In this document: positions 1-7,620 of the stretch, piece after piece | Layout: each line of letters opens with the position of its first letter | How positions within the stretch are numbered: the stretch's first letter is position 1 | Source of the DNA: JAJACP01 sp964350245 | GTDB lineage: Bacteria > Chlamydiota > Chlamydiia > Chlamydiales > JAAKFR01 | DNA: 61,444 nt | Assembly (NCBI GenBank): GCA_964350245.1 | Contig: CAYGJC010000010.1 | Span: forward strand, 1 to 61,444 | Reading direction: 5' to 3' | The notes under the pieces: model-generated | Databases searched by the model: none | Seen by the model: only the letters and a program-made list of their open reading frames with translations | What the model was told of the DNA's origin: nothing | Program-made: the position numbers and the translations under genes

Positions 1-120
1 CGCCGAAGCTACGCAACGGCTCGCCTCTATGAAGAGGTTGCGCAACACACCCGTGGACATTTTAATATTTATAAAATTAAATATCAATCACTTGTGGTTG
101 CTTTATGGAAAGCAATTTTT
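1..120 (+). other. Possible 3' end of an upstream gene, with a hairpin
   Basis: A plus-strand frame is open from the window edge to a TGA at 118-120. It begins RRSYATARLYEEVAQ, which looks protein-like, but only about 39 codons are present. Its end overlaps the 3' end of the transporter at 84-1289 on the other strand, as is common for convergent pairs in this window. A nested inverted repeat lies at 12-42: CGCAA/TTGCG outside and CCTCT/AGAGG inside, around ATGA. I do not recognise a family and the frame may be chance. Confidence 0.25.
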
Positions 121-1289
121 TGAGCAAGATAGGCAAGAATCCCCATAGTGAGAGCCACTCCGGCTAGAGGCAATTGGTCAATCTTGGGAAAAAAGGCCAT
201 CAGCCCTGCTCCTACAAATCCCCCCATAATCTGGAAGGTGGCAAAAAGAGCCCCGGCTGAGCCTGCAATCCGTGCGAAGGGGGTCAGCGCCCCTGCAACA
301 GCATTGGGGAAAATAAAAGCAGCGCCCAGATAAGAGAGGGTCATGGGAATGACCACCGAGAAGGTGTTTAGAATGCCCAGAAAATGGCAAAGCAAAAAGG
401 CAAGAGCCGCAAATATCAAGATAAAAATGCCGACAGTAAGCGTGCGATGCCTACCGATCTTCCTAAGAAAAAAAGCATTAGATAAACCGCCAATGAGAAG
501 GGCGATGGCCGGCACGATGCCAAGGGAGCCGAATTGAAGAGGTGTGAGGCCGACCACTGTTTCTAGAAGAAAGGGCGTCTCGGCAAGAAATGCAGATAAA
601 GTGATGAATGTCGCGGTGCAGCAAAGTGCGTAACCAACAAAGATGGGATTGGTGATGATGTGGCCATAGTTTTTGACTAATACTTTGAAATTAAGGGCAT
701 TCATACAGGGAGAGCAGTTGGTCTCCTTGAGCCAGTAGAGGATAAAAAACACGGTTGTACTGAGATAAAAAAAGAGAAAAACAAAGGAAATGCGCCAATT
801 GAGATAGTGCTCAAACAGCCCCCCAAGCAGGGGAGCTAAAGCAAACATGGCTGAGTAAGCAATTGTAATAAAGGAGGTGTAGTAGGCCATACGGTCTCCT
901 TTAAATAGATCGCGCAAGATCACCCGAAACAGAAACATGCAGGCGCCGAGGCCTAAACCCTGAATCGCTCTTGCGGTTGAAAGGGAGGCGATGTTCCAGC
1001 TGAAGAAGGCAACTGTTGTTCCGATCAGGCCGATGAACAAACCCAGAAGAGCTACTTTTTTTCTCCCTATTTTGTCCGAAAGGGGACCGTAGATAAGGGG
1101 AGAGAGGCTAAAAAATAAAAGGTAGATGGAAAGAGTAAGCTGCACTTGAGCTGTTGTTGTGGAAAACACTTCCTCGATTCTTGGAAAGGAAGGAATGTAA
1201 ATATCCGTTGCAGCGGTTCCTGAGGTAGCAAGCAACATGATCACCACCATGGCTCTTTTTTCAATAGGAGAGAGGGAGTGCTGTTTCAT
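84..1289 (-). CDS. Bcr/CflA-type MFS drug efflux transporter
   Basis: A 401-residue inner-membrane protein with about 12 hydrophobic segments, the usual length for the Bcr/CflA (DHA1) branch of the major facilitator superfamily. The first loop has the family signature TDIYIPSFP (residues 28-36), and motif A, GPLSDKIGRKK (68-78), lies between TM2 and TM3. Family members exchange protons for small drugs such as bicyclomycin or chloramphenicol, or export sulfonamides or cysteine. The substrate cannot be read from sequence. The gene stands alone; the next gene is divergent and starts about 95 bases upstream. Family assignment is firm, function is general. Confidence 0.9.
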   Translation of the reverse strand: MKQHSLSPIEKRAMVVIMLLATSGTAATDIYIPSFPRIEEVFSTTTAQVQLTLSIYLLFFSLSPLIYGPLSDKIGRKKVALLGLFIGLIGTTVAFFSWNIASLSTARAIQGLGLGACMFLFRVILRDLFKGDRMAYYTSFITIAYSAMFALAPLLGGLFEHYLNWRISFVFLFFYLSTTVFFILYWLKETNCSPCMNALNFKVLVKNYGHIITNPIFVGYALCCTATFITLSAFLAETPFLLETVVGLTPLQFGSLGIVPAIALLIGGLSNAFFLRKIGRHRTLTVGIFILIFAALAFLLCHFLGILNTFSVVIPMTLSYLGAAFIFPNAVAGALTPFARIAGSAGALFATFQIMGGFVGAGLMAFFPKIDQLPLAGVALTMGILAYLAQKIAFHKATTSD

Positions 1290-1384
1290 GTATTTTTTAA
1301 CAATAGAATTTAATCGAATCGTGTATTATTCAAGAATTTATGCGAACTTTTTTGTTGGTTATTCTCAGTTTTTGGGATAGGTTC

Positions 1385-1660
1385 ATGAATGCAAAAAAAA
1401 ATGTTCTCAAAGAATTACGGCAAATACCGGGCGTAGGCGTTTCAATTGCCGAGGATCTGTGGAACCTGGGAATCCGCTCTATCCAAGATCTAAAGGGCAA
1501 AAATCCGGAGACGCTCTACGAAGCGCTGTGCGCTTACCAGCATTGTCAGGTTGATCGGTGCATGCTCTATGTCTTCAGGTGCGCAGTCTATTTTGCTGAG
1601 GAGACCAACCCCAAGCCAGAGCTTCTCAAATGGTGGAACTGGAAAGAGGTTAGTCGGTAG
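1385..1660 (+). CDS. Helix-hairpin-helix protein (Cdd1-like, pathogenicity locus family)
   Basis: A small protein of 91 residues from the ATG at 1385. An in-frame ATG at 1340 would add a hydrophobic 15-residue extension that does not resemble the family, so I prefer the internal start. Residues 11-30 form a helix-hairpin-helix, with LRQIPGVG as the hairpin; this motif binds DNA or RNA backbone non-specifically. The pattern of the remainder (LGIRSIQDL, then a Cys-rich YQHCQVDRC and a closing LKWWNWK) matches the short Cdd1/pathogenicity locus proteins, whose role is unknown. The 3' end overlaps the convergent release-factor-like gene by 11 bases. Confidence 0.7.
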   Translation: MNAKKNVLKELRQIPGVGVSIAEDLWNLGIRSIQDLKGKNPETLYEALCAYQHCQVDRCMLYVFRCAVYFAEETNPKPELLKWWNWKEVSR

Positions 1661-1982
1661 TAGGCGGGCGCCGTAATTTCTTTTTGATCGAGGCCTTAGT
1701 TTTGCGAATTCGATTTTTTTCTTTAACAGAACGGGGAACACGCGTCGCCACCCGCTTGGGTTGCACATAGCTTAGCTTCTCTATTTTAAGCCGCAGTCGT
1801 ATTAAGCATTCTCTCTTGTTAAGATGCTGGCTCCGTTCTTTTTGGCAGGTGACAACGATTCCGGTAGGCAGATGCGTTAACCGAACAGCACTATCTGTTA
1901 CGTTAACATGCTGTCCTCCCTTACCGCTGGCGCGATAAGTGTTGACCCTACACTGAGCTAAAAGTTTTTTGTCGCTGATCAT
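1650..1982 (-). CDS. Short GGQ-domain release-factor-like protein
   Basis: A 110-residue protein consisting only of the peptidyl-tRNA hydrolysis domain of class I release factors. The catalytic GGQ is at residues 22-24 in RASGKGGQHVN, followed by TDSAVRLTHLPTG as in RF-2. There is no codon-recognition domain. The C-terminus is strongly basic (KKKLRRPP), like the tail with which ArfB (YaeJ) enters the mRNA channel of stalled ribosomes. Ribosome rescue is therefore the likely role; organelle-type or PrfH-like relatives are alternatives. It is shorter than ArfB (about 140). A second, different GGQ protein lies at 60727-61089. Confidence 0.8.
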   Translation of the reverse strand: MISDKKLLAQCRVNTYRASGKGGQHVNVTDSAVRLTHLPTGIVVTCQKERSQHLNKRECLIRLRLKIEKLSYVQPKRVATRVPRSVKEKNRIRKTKASIKKKLRRPPTTD

Positions 1983-2033
1983 TTTAAAGCTTCAAATTTT
2001 TACTTGCTATTTGGCAGTATGACAATTTAGCCT

Positions 2034-2543
2034 ATGAATAGCTTATTAAAGCCTCAGAATGCAATCCTCTTATTTCTGCTCGTCTCTTTCTTTATACGGT
2101 TGAACGGTGCTGATAAGCCACCTCCGCTTGTGGCTGTTGGGGCGGGATACGCGGAGGCGGGTCGGCACCACTCAGGAGGGATTTACCAGGCTGAATATCG
2201 TTTCTCCCGCTTTTTGTTTGAGGATATAAGGCCGATCGCGCTCTTGATCTCACCTCAACTGCGCTCTCTTTTTATTGGCTTGGGGCTAGGAATCGAATTT
2301 CATACCTTAAAGCACCTTGTTTTGACCCCAAGCTTAACCCCGGGACTCTATTGGAAAGGGAGCGGCAAAGATCTGGGCTGTATTCTGGAATTTTGCAGCG
2401 CTTTTGAATTGGCTTATGAATGCAGTAATTGCATGCGCCTCGGTGCGCAGATCTACCATATATCGAATGCCTCTCTTGGTACGCACAATCCAGGTATGAA
2501 TGCGCTTGTATTTTTTATTGGGATTCCTCTTACAGGGCGTTAA
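2034..2543 (+). CDS. PagL-like lipid A 3-O-deacylase (acyloxyacyl hydrolase)
   Basis: A 169-residue exported protein. Residues 1-25 form a signal peptide with hydrophobic core NAILLFLLVSFFI. The rest looks like an 8-strand outer-membrane barrel. Near the C-terminus YHISNASLGTHNPGMNAL (from residue 141) matches the PagL catalytic stretch, with the expected His142-x-Ser144-Asn145 followed by NPG. PagL removes the 3-linked acyl chain of lipid A in the outer membrane and can lower recognition by host receptors. The acidic member of the PagL triad is not obvious here. The gene overlaps the convergent ABC-F gene by 14 bases. Confidence 0.75.
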   Translation: MNSLLKPQNAILLFLLVSFFIRLNGADKPPPLVAVGAGYAEAGRHHSGGIYQAEYRFSRFLFEDIRPIALLISPQLRSLFIGLGLGIEFHTLKHLVLTPSLTPGLYWKGSGKDLGCILEFCSAFELAYECSNCMRLGAQIYHISNASLGTHNPGMNALVFFIGIPLTGR

Positions 2544-4221
2544 TTTCTGCCCATTTGGCGTACAAGAGCTCAATCTCTGACTCAATCTGAGCGATTTCTC
2601 TGCACACAGCCTGTAATTTTTCAGGTTGATCACTAGGCAGTGAGGTTGTTAAATGGGCCAATTTTTCTTCCAGCTGAGAGATTTGTTTTTCAATCCGAAC
2701 GGACTGATTACCGGAGTTTTTTTTCTTAATTGGAGGTGTTTTTTTCGTGGAGGCGGTTTTCTCAGGTTTTTTTTCCCACTGAGAGAAGTCTGAAAAAAAA
2801 GTTCCACTCTTAATTGATAAGAAGGTGTTGCAGGCTTTTTCTAGAAGACAACGGTCATGGGTGATCAAAACAACAGCTCCGGGAAAATCGATTAAATTCT
2901 CCTCAAGTGTCTCAAGTGTTGGAATGTCTAAATCGTTGGTAGGTTCATCAAGAAGTAAAATATCAGCCGGTTGAAGCATAAGATGTGCAATCGTGATACG
3001 TGCACGCTCACCTCCAGAGAGTTTTTCAAGGGGCATACTAAGCGAGTCAGGAGAAAAAAGAAACCGCTTACACCACCCATTGACATGAATGGGCTCTCCT
3101 CGGAAATAGACGTAATCACCATTGGGAGCCAATGCCTCACGAAGGGTGAGATTGAGGGAAAGCTTGGCTCTATGTTGATCAAAGTAGACGATTTTCAAAT
3201 CGTCTGCTTGTTTGATCGTTCCCTGCGTAGGCCTAACTTCACCTGCTAAGAGACGCAAAAGCGTTGTTTTACCGGAACCGTTGGGGCCAATTAAGCCCAA
3301 ACGACTGCCTGGCGAGAGGGTAATGTCTAGGTTTTGGAAAAGTGAGTTAAACCCTATGTTTTTTGCAACAAGAAGCTTACGTGTCTGTCTCTCTGAGGAC
3401 TCAAACTGAATGTGAGCCGTGCGCTGCGCATTACGCTTACGCAGGTCTGCGTGTTCAGCTAGGATTTCGTCTGCTTTGTCAAGTCTGGCCTGTGATTTAG
3501 AAGTGCGCGCTTTGGGAGATTGCCTTAGCCAGTCTGTCTCGCGCCGTGCTTTTGAAGCCACGGAGCGCTCCTGCTGCAATTGTCCCTCTAAAAAGAGACG
3601 TCTTTTTTCGAGAAAATTTTCAAAGGTGCCGTCGATTGAAAAAAGACCTTCAGGATAAGTGGAGTGGATTTCAATCGTTCGATTTGTCATTTTCTGCAGA
3701 AAATAACGGTCGTGACTCACAAGAAGAAAGGTAGAGATCTCACGCAGCAAAAACTGCTCAAGCCATAACACTCCCTCTAGATCAAGGTGGTTTGTGGGTT
3801 CGTCAATCAGGAGAATATCGGGAGAGCTAGTCAGTTCAAGGGCAATGGCAAGCCGTTTTTTCCAGCCACCCGATAAAGTCGCTGCTGATTTTTCCTCTCC
3901 ATTAAATCCAATTTTGGTTAGCCAGGTTTTTGCAATATAAGCGCTTGGAGCCTTTTTTTCGAGCACCTCATAAGGAGTTATGTCCGGGAAATCTTGCGCT
4001 TGAGAAACATAACCGATTTTGATTTCTTTTCTTTTGGAAACACTTCCCGAATCGGGGGATTCGAGATCGGCTAAGATTTTTAAAAGGGTAGACTTCCCCG
4101 CTCCATTAGGGCCAATTAATCCGATTCGATTTCCCTTAAAAATGCTTAAATTCAAGTTTTGAAAGAGCAGCTGAGAGCCGAAGGATTTTTTTAAATTTTG
4201 TGTGTTTAACAACAAAGACAT
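2530..4221 (-). CDS. uup: ABC-F family ATPase, Uup-like
   Basis: A 563-residue soluble protein with two ABC ATPase domains and no membrane segments. Walker A motifs are GPNGAGKST (37-45) and GPNGSGKTT (about 311-319). Signatures LSGGWKKR and LSGGERAR and both DEPTN Walker B motifs are present. Between the domains is the charged helical linker typical of ABC-F proteins. The C-terminus (about 495-563) is a Lys/Glu-rich coiled coil like the Uup DNA/ribosome-binding tail. Members act on the ribosome E site or on branched DNA intermediates. Uup is the nearest match by architecture; EttA lacks this tail. Confidence 0.88.
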   Translation of the reverse strand: MSLLLNTQNLKKSFGSQLLFQNLNLSIFKGNRIGLIGPNGAGKSTLLKILADLESPDSGSVSKRKEIKIGYVSQAQDFPDITPYEVLEKKAPSAYIAKTWLTKIGFNGEEKSAATLSGGWKKRLAIALELTSSPDILLIDEPTNHLDLEGVLWLEQFLLREISTFLLVSHDRYFLQKMTNRTIEIHSTYPEGLFSIDGTFENFLEKRRLFLEGQLQQERSVASKARRETDWLRQSPKARTSKSQARLDKADEILAEHADLRKRNAQRTAHIQFESSERQTRKLLVAKNIGFNSLFQNLDITLSPGSRLGLIGPNGSGKTTLLRLLAGEVRPTQGTIKQADDLKIVYFDQHRAKLSLNLTLREALAPNGDYVYFRGEPIHVNGWCKRFLFSPDSLSMPLEKLSGGERARITIAHLMLQPADILLLDEPTNDLDIPTLETLEENLIDFPGAVVLITHDRCLLEKACNTFLSIKSGTFFSDFSQWEKKPEKTASTKKTPPIKKKNSGNQSVRIEKQISQLEEKLAHLTTSLPSDQPEKLQAVCREIAQIESEIELLYAKWAEINAL

Positions 4222-4319
4222 CAGGCCATTCTACCATAAAGTAGAAAAAGAAAAAAACCTTGATATGTTTGTATTTGGTCTGTAAAAATTTGCTGAAAAA
4301 AATACCGCAGAGGCTTCTT

Positions 4320-4919
4320 ATGTTACTTAAAAAAATGGCTTTAACAATCTTCTTTGTGAGCTCAACTCTACTCGCGCAGGATCCCTTGCTAGACCGTGCC
4401 AGCTTAGATGCTTTCGACGAGATCATTTCTAAAGAAGAGATTGCGTACCGTATTCAGGAGCTGGCAGAAGAAATTGATAATGAGTATCAAGGAGAGGATA
4501 TTACGCTCGTGATGTTAATGAAAGGAGCGATTTGTGTGGCCTCAGATTTGATGCGCGCTCTTAAGACTCCCACTACCTTGGAGTGTATTCAAGCAAGCAG
4601 CTACGGTGCTAATGGAAAACAACGAGGCGAGCTGACTATCCATGGACTGGAAAGAGTAAATGTGGAAGGGAGACATGTTCTTGTTGTTGACGATATCTAT
4701 GAGTCAGGAGCTACTCTAGAAGGAGTCATAGAGAAAATCACTGAATGTAATCCGAAGTCCGTTTCTTCCTGTATTTTACTGGTAAAAACAGTTCCACGCC
4801 AAGTAAGCACCTATCCTGATTTTGTCGGCTTTGAGATCGAAGATCGTTTCGTCGTCGGCTACGGGTTGGACTATAAGGAGTACTGGCGGGATCTACCTTC
4901 CATCTATGCAGTCGATTAG
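4320..4919 (+). CDS. hpt: Hypoxanthine phosphoribosyltransferase with an N-terminal signal peptide
   Basis: Transfers phosphoribose from PRPP to hypoxanthine or guanine. I place the start at the ATG at 4320, preceded by AGAGG at proper spacing; an ATG at 4260 has no such site. The 199-residue product has the PRPP loop VLVVDDIYESGATL (about 120-133), the LMKGA loop and a normal C-terminus (PDFVGFEI, FVVGYGLDY). The usual enzyme begins near FDEIISKEEIAYR. Here about 27 extra residues precede it, with two lysines, a hydrophobic run (MALTIFFVSSTLLA) and a plausible cleavage site before QD. The base usually written D in DTG/DSG is Glu here (YESG). Export is inferred. Confidence 0.85.
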   Translation: MLLKKMALTIFFVSSTLLAQDPLLDRASLDAFDEIISKEEIAYRIQELAEEIDNEYQGEDITLVMLMKGAICVASDLMRALKTPTTLECIQASSYGANGKQRGELTIHGLERVNVEGRHVLVVDDIYESGATLEGVIEKITECNPKSVSSCILLVKTVPRQVSTYPDFVGFEIEDRFVVGYGLDYKEYWRDLPSIYAVD

Positions 4920-5521
4920 ATCTGACAGTGGAAAACACGCGCGGGGGGAATATTCCACCAAATCTTGTCTGTATCTGTGCAGTAGGTGTTTACAAAACTA
5001 TTTTTTAAAGAAAGAATGGTTTTGAAGTCGACCTGCACGCTTCCGGACAGATAGAGCTTTTTGATTCGGCTCAAACCAATGTATTCAAAAAAAGAAACGT
5101 ATCCCCCTGATTTAACTAAGCTCTTGTATTTTAAAAGAATCTGATCGACTAGACTTGAATCAAAAGAGTTCAGGGGAAGGCTTGAAATGACTACATCGTA
5201 ACCAGACTCTTCGAAGCTCAAGATAGATCTTTCATGGATAGAGACATTTGCGAGATGTCCATATTTTTTTTGTAATCGAGCACAGAAATGGGGGTCTAAC
5301 TCGACAATATCCAGAGAGTCACCCTCGCGCATGCGTTGAATTAAATTTTGCGTAACGGCTCCGGATCCAGCCCCAACTTCCAGGTAACGTCTGGGAGCTG
5401 AGTGTTGAGAAGAGCCTTTTTTGGTGATGCGTTCAGCTAATTTTTTTGAGCTGGGGAAAAGAGAGCCGATTGATGAAGGGTTTGAAAAAAAACGTTTAAC
5501 GAATAGCAAATAATCACGCAT
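4916..5521 (-). CDS. SAM-dependent methyltransferase, PmtA/KsgA-like
   Basis: A 201-residue class I methyltransferase. Motif I YLEVGAGSGAV is at residues 46-56, an acidic ribose-binding position follows in DIVELDP, and motif IV is the short VVISSLPLNSF. The N-terminus FFSNPSSIGSLFPSSKKLA resembles bacterial phospholipid N-methyltransferases of the PmtA group and related KsgA-like proteins. That suggests phosphatidylethanolamine methylation at the membrane, but rRNA dimethylases share the fold and the substrate is not certain. It overlaps the convergent HPRT gene by 4 bases. Confidence 0.7.
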   Translation of the reverse strand: MRDYLLFVKRFFSNPSSIGSLFPSSKKLAERITKKGSSQHSAPRRYLEVGAGSGAVTQNLIQRMREGDSLDIVELDPHFCARLQKKYGHLANVSIHERSILSFEESGYDVVISSLPLNSFDSSLVDQILLKYKSLVKSGGYVSFFEYIGLSRIKKLYLSGSVQVDFKTILSLKNSFVNTYCTDTDKIWWNIPPARVFHCQI

Positions 5522-5565
5522 TAGTTTAAAATTATCATCCGATTCTTTTTTAGGAAAGTTTTTTT

Positions 5566-6285
5566 ATGAAAGTGCGTTTATCTAAACTTCTCTCAGAGCA
5601 GGGGGTTTGCTCAAGACGTGAGGCCGATCGTTATATTGAAAAGGGAAAGGTCTTGGTCGATGGAGAGGTGATTTCTGTTCTTGGAACGAAGGTTTCTGTG
5701 GATGCAGAGATTGAACTAATGCCCGAAGCTTCTAAAAATCAGCAATCCAAAGTCACCATTCTCCTAAATAAACCTATTGGATACGTCTCCACACAACCTG
5801 AAAAGGGCTACCAACCCGCTATTGACTTGATCACCTCGAATAACCAAGTCCAAGGAGGCGCGTTTTTCCCCGATCACTTACGTAAGCTGAGTGTTGCAGG
5901 TCGTCTAGATATTGATTCAAAAGGGCTTCTGGTTTTAACTCAGGATGGGGTGGTAGCAAAATGCCTTATAGGTCCCCAATCTGAAATCGAGAAGGAGTAC
6001 CTTGTGCGTGTGGAAGGGAACCTTACACCTGATGTACTAGACGAGATTCGTGCGGGACTCTACCTAGATGGAAAGCAATTAAAGTCTGTTGAGGTTGATA
6101 TCTTGGAGCCTCAACTACTGAGGATGATTTTGCGTGAGGGGAAAAAACGGCAGATTCGTCGCATGTGTGAGATGCTGGGGTTGTATGTTGTCTATTTAAA
6201 AAGAGTGCGTATTGGGAACGTGCGGCTGGGAGATCTTCCGGAAGGAAAGTGGCGCTATTTAAAACCCGGTGAGTCGTTTACCTAG
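5566..6285 (+). CDS. Pseudouridine synthase of the RsuA/RluB/RluF family
   Basis: A 239-residue RNA-modifying enzyme. Residues 1-48 form an S4 RNA-binding domain (RLSKLLSEQGVCSRREADR). The catalytic domain carries GRLDIDSKGLLVLTQDG with the nucleophilic Asp at 115, then EKEYLV and the late motif EGKKRQIRRMCEMLG. These define the RsuA/RluB/E/F family, which isomerises single uridines in 16S or 23S rRNA. The spacing and the LIGPQSEIEKEY segment look closest to RluF, but subfamily identity is not secure. A start with AGGAAAG upstream is clear. The 3' end overlaps the sterol-reductase gene by 8 bases. Confidence 0.88.
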   Translation: MKVRLSKLLSEQGVCSRREADRYIEKGKVLVDGEVISVLGTKVSVDAEIELMPEASKNQQSKVTILLNKPIGYVSTQPEKGYQPAIDLITSNNQVQGGAFFPDHLRKLSVAGRLDIDSKGLLVLTQDGVVAKCLIGPQSEIEKEYLVRVEGNLTPDVLDEIRAGLYLDGKQLKSVEVDILEPQLLRMILREGKKRQIRRMCEMLGLYVVYLKRVRIGNVRLGDLPEGKWRYLKPGESFT

Positions 6286-7594
6286 AGAGTACTTTCTCTG
6301 TAATGGAGGGCCATACGCCTACTGCTGCTGTCTGATCACGCAATTTTTGATAAGCCCATTCATCGTAGATTTCCCAAAACTCCTCGGGCGTGTAGTAAGA
6401 TCTGCTATAAAGTACTTTGCGCCCTGCATTTTGCGTCGTCTTTCTTTCCAGTTCTTTTGTGATTTGCTTAATGGATTGTGCTTTTGCGGGCAGGCCGTAT
6501 AGACCTATATTGAGAATCGGTTCAGAAAGTTTGTGTGGAGCGAAAATTTGGGGGTTTTGTGTCTGCTTTATAGGGCAGAGCCAAATGGGAAAAATAGCAG
6601 GAGTTTGACAGGCTTGATTTAGAAAGCATGCAGCTTTTGAAATGGGAAGACAAAAGTCTTGGATGACAAAGCGTTCTTGAATCCACTCTTCCGCTTTATG
6701 CAAGAGTTTCCACAGTCTCTGGCTAGGAAGGCGCTGCAGCCAAAAAGGACTGGGGGTCGGTCTTTTTGTGATTTCTTTTTGGGTAAGTTGAGGCTTTGAG
6801 GGAAATTTCAGTAACCCTTGAAAGAAAAAACGGGCTAAAAACGGAACATTGAAAAGATAGGCTCCCATCCAAAAAGCGCCCGGGTCATAGCGAAAAAGGT
6901 ACGTATAAAGCGGAAGAATCGTTTCACCCTCGTGAGAGGCCTCTTCAAAGTACCATCTGGTTTGAGTTGGCTTAGCCTCGCTCATCCATCCTTCAATTTT
7001 CATGGTTTGCTCTTTGCTAAAGACAATACCATCGAGAAAATCGGCATCAGATGAAAGAAGGGGATTTGAGGTCTTCGTGTACCTAAGATGGACAGAAGGA
7101 AGAGCAGTAATGAGCCGAATTTCAGTCGCGACTAGTAGACCGAGACTCCCATAAGAGCCTGGAATGGCATGAAAAAGATCAGCACGCACTTCGGGAGAGG
7201 TTTCAATGAGAGAGCCATCTCCACAAATCAGGGTGTAGCTAAGACAGAGATCACTAAAGATTCCCCACCGATGAGAACCACTTTCAGCAGCAGCCCCCAT
7301 GATCGCGCCACCCACAGTGATGCCTTTAAATTCAGGAACAACAGGAGGGATCAGGCCAAAGGATAGAGTTGCTTTGACCAACTGATCCATCGTTACACGC
7401 GATTCGACAACAGCTGTTTTTTTCTGCGGATCAATTTTCAGAATTCGGTTTAGGGAGGATAAGTCCAGAGCCGAGGCGTTCTTATTATACGATTTAGAGC
7501 GGGTCGTATTGGAATGACCAGGGGCTTTCAGAGCAATGCGCGCGCCTTTCTCTGAGAGCGCGCGGATCTGATTTTGAAGGTGTTTTCTACTCAC
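6278..7594 (-). CDS. FAD-linked Delta(24)-sterol reductase-like protein (DHCR24 family)
   Basis: A 438-residue FAD_binding_4 oxidoreductase. The FAD region has VVPEFKGITVGGAIMG (85-100), ESGSHRWGIF and DLFHAIPGSYGSLG, and the C-terminus has SRSYYTPEEFWEIYD and YQKLRDQ. These closely follow the pattern of eukaryotic 24-dehydrocholesterol reductase (DIMINUTO/DWARF1), which reduces the sterol side-chain double bond. The N-terminal membrane anchor of the animal enzyme is missing and the protein is correspondingly shorter. The window shows no sterol synthesis genes, so a host sterol is the likely substrate. It starts with GTG, with a weak ribosome site, 26 bases downstream of the helicase gene. 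Confidence 0.8.
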   Translation of the reverse strand: MSRKHLQNQIRALSEKGARIALKAPGHSNTTRSKSYNKNASALDLSSLNRILKIDPQKKTAVVESRVTMDQLVKATLSFGLIPPVVPEFKGITVGGAIMGAAAESGSHRWGIFSDLCLSYTLICGDGSLIETSPEVRADLFHAIPGSYGSLGLLVATEIRLITALPSVHLRYTKTSNPLLSSDADFLDGIVFSKEQTMKIEGWMSEAKPTQTRWYFEEASHEGETILPLYTYLFRYDPGAFWMGAYLFNVPFLARFFFQGLLKFPSKPQLTQKEITKRPTPSPFWLQRLPSQRLWKLLHKAEEWIQERFVIQDFCLPISKAACFLNQACQTPAIFPIWLCPIKQTQNPQIFAPHKLSEPILNIGLYGLPAKAQSIKQITKELERKTTQNAGRKVLYSRSYYTPEEFWEIYDEWAYQKLRDQTAAVGVWPSITEKVLSR

Positions 7595-7620
7595 ATCCTA
7601 TTAGATACGTGATCGAGGAA

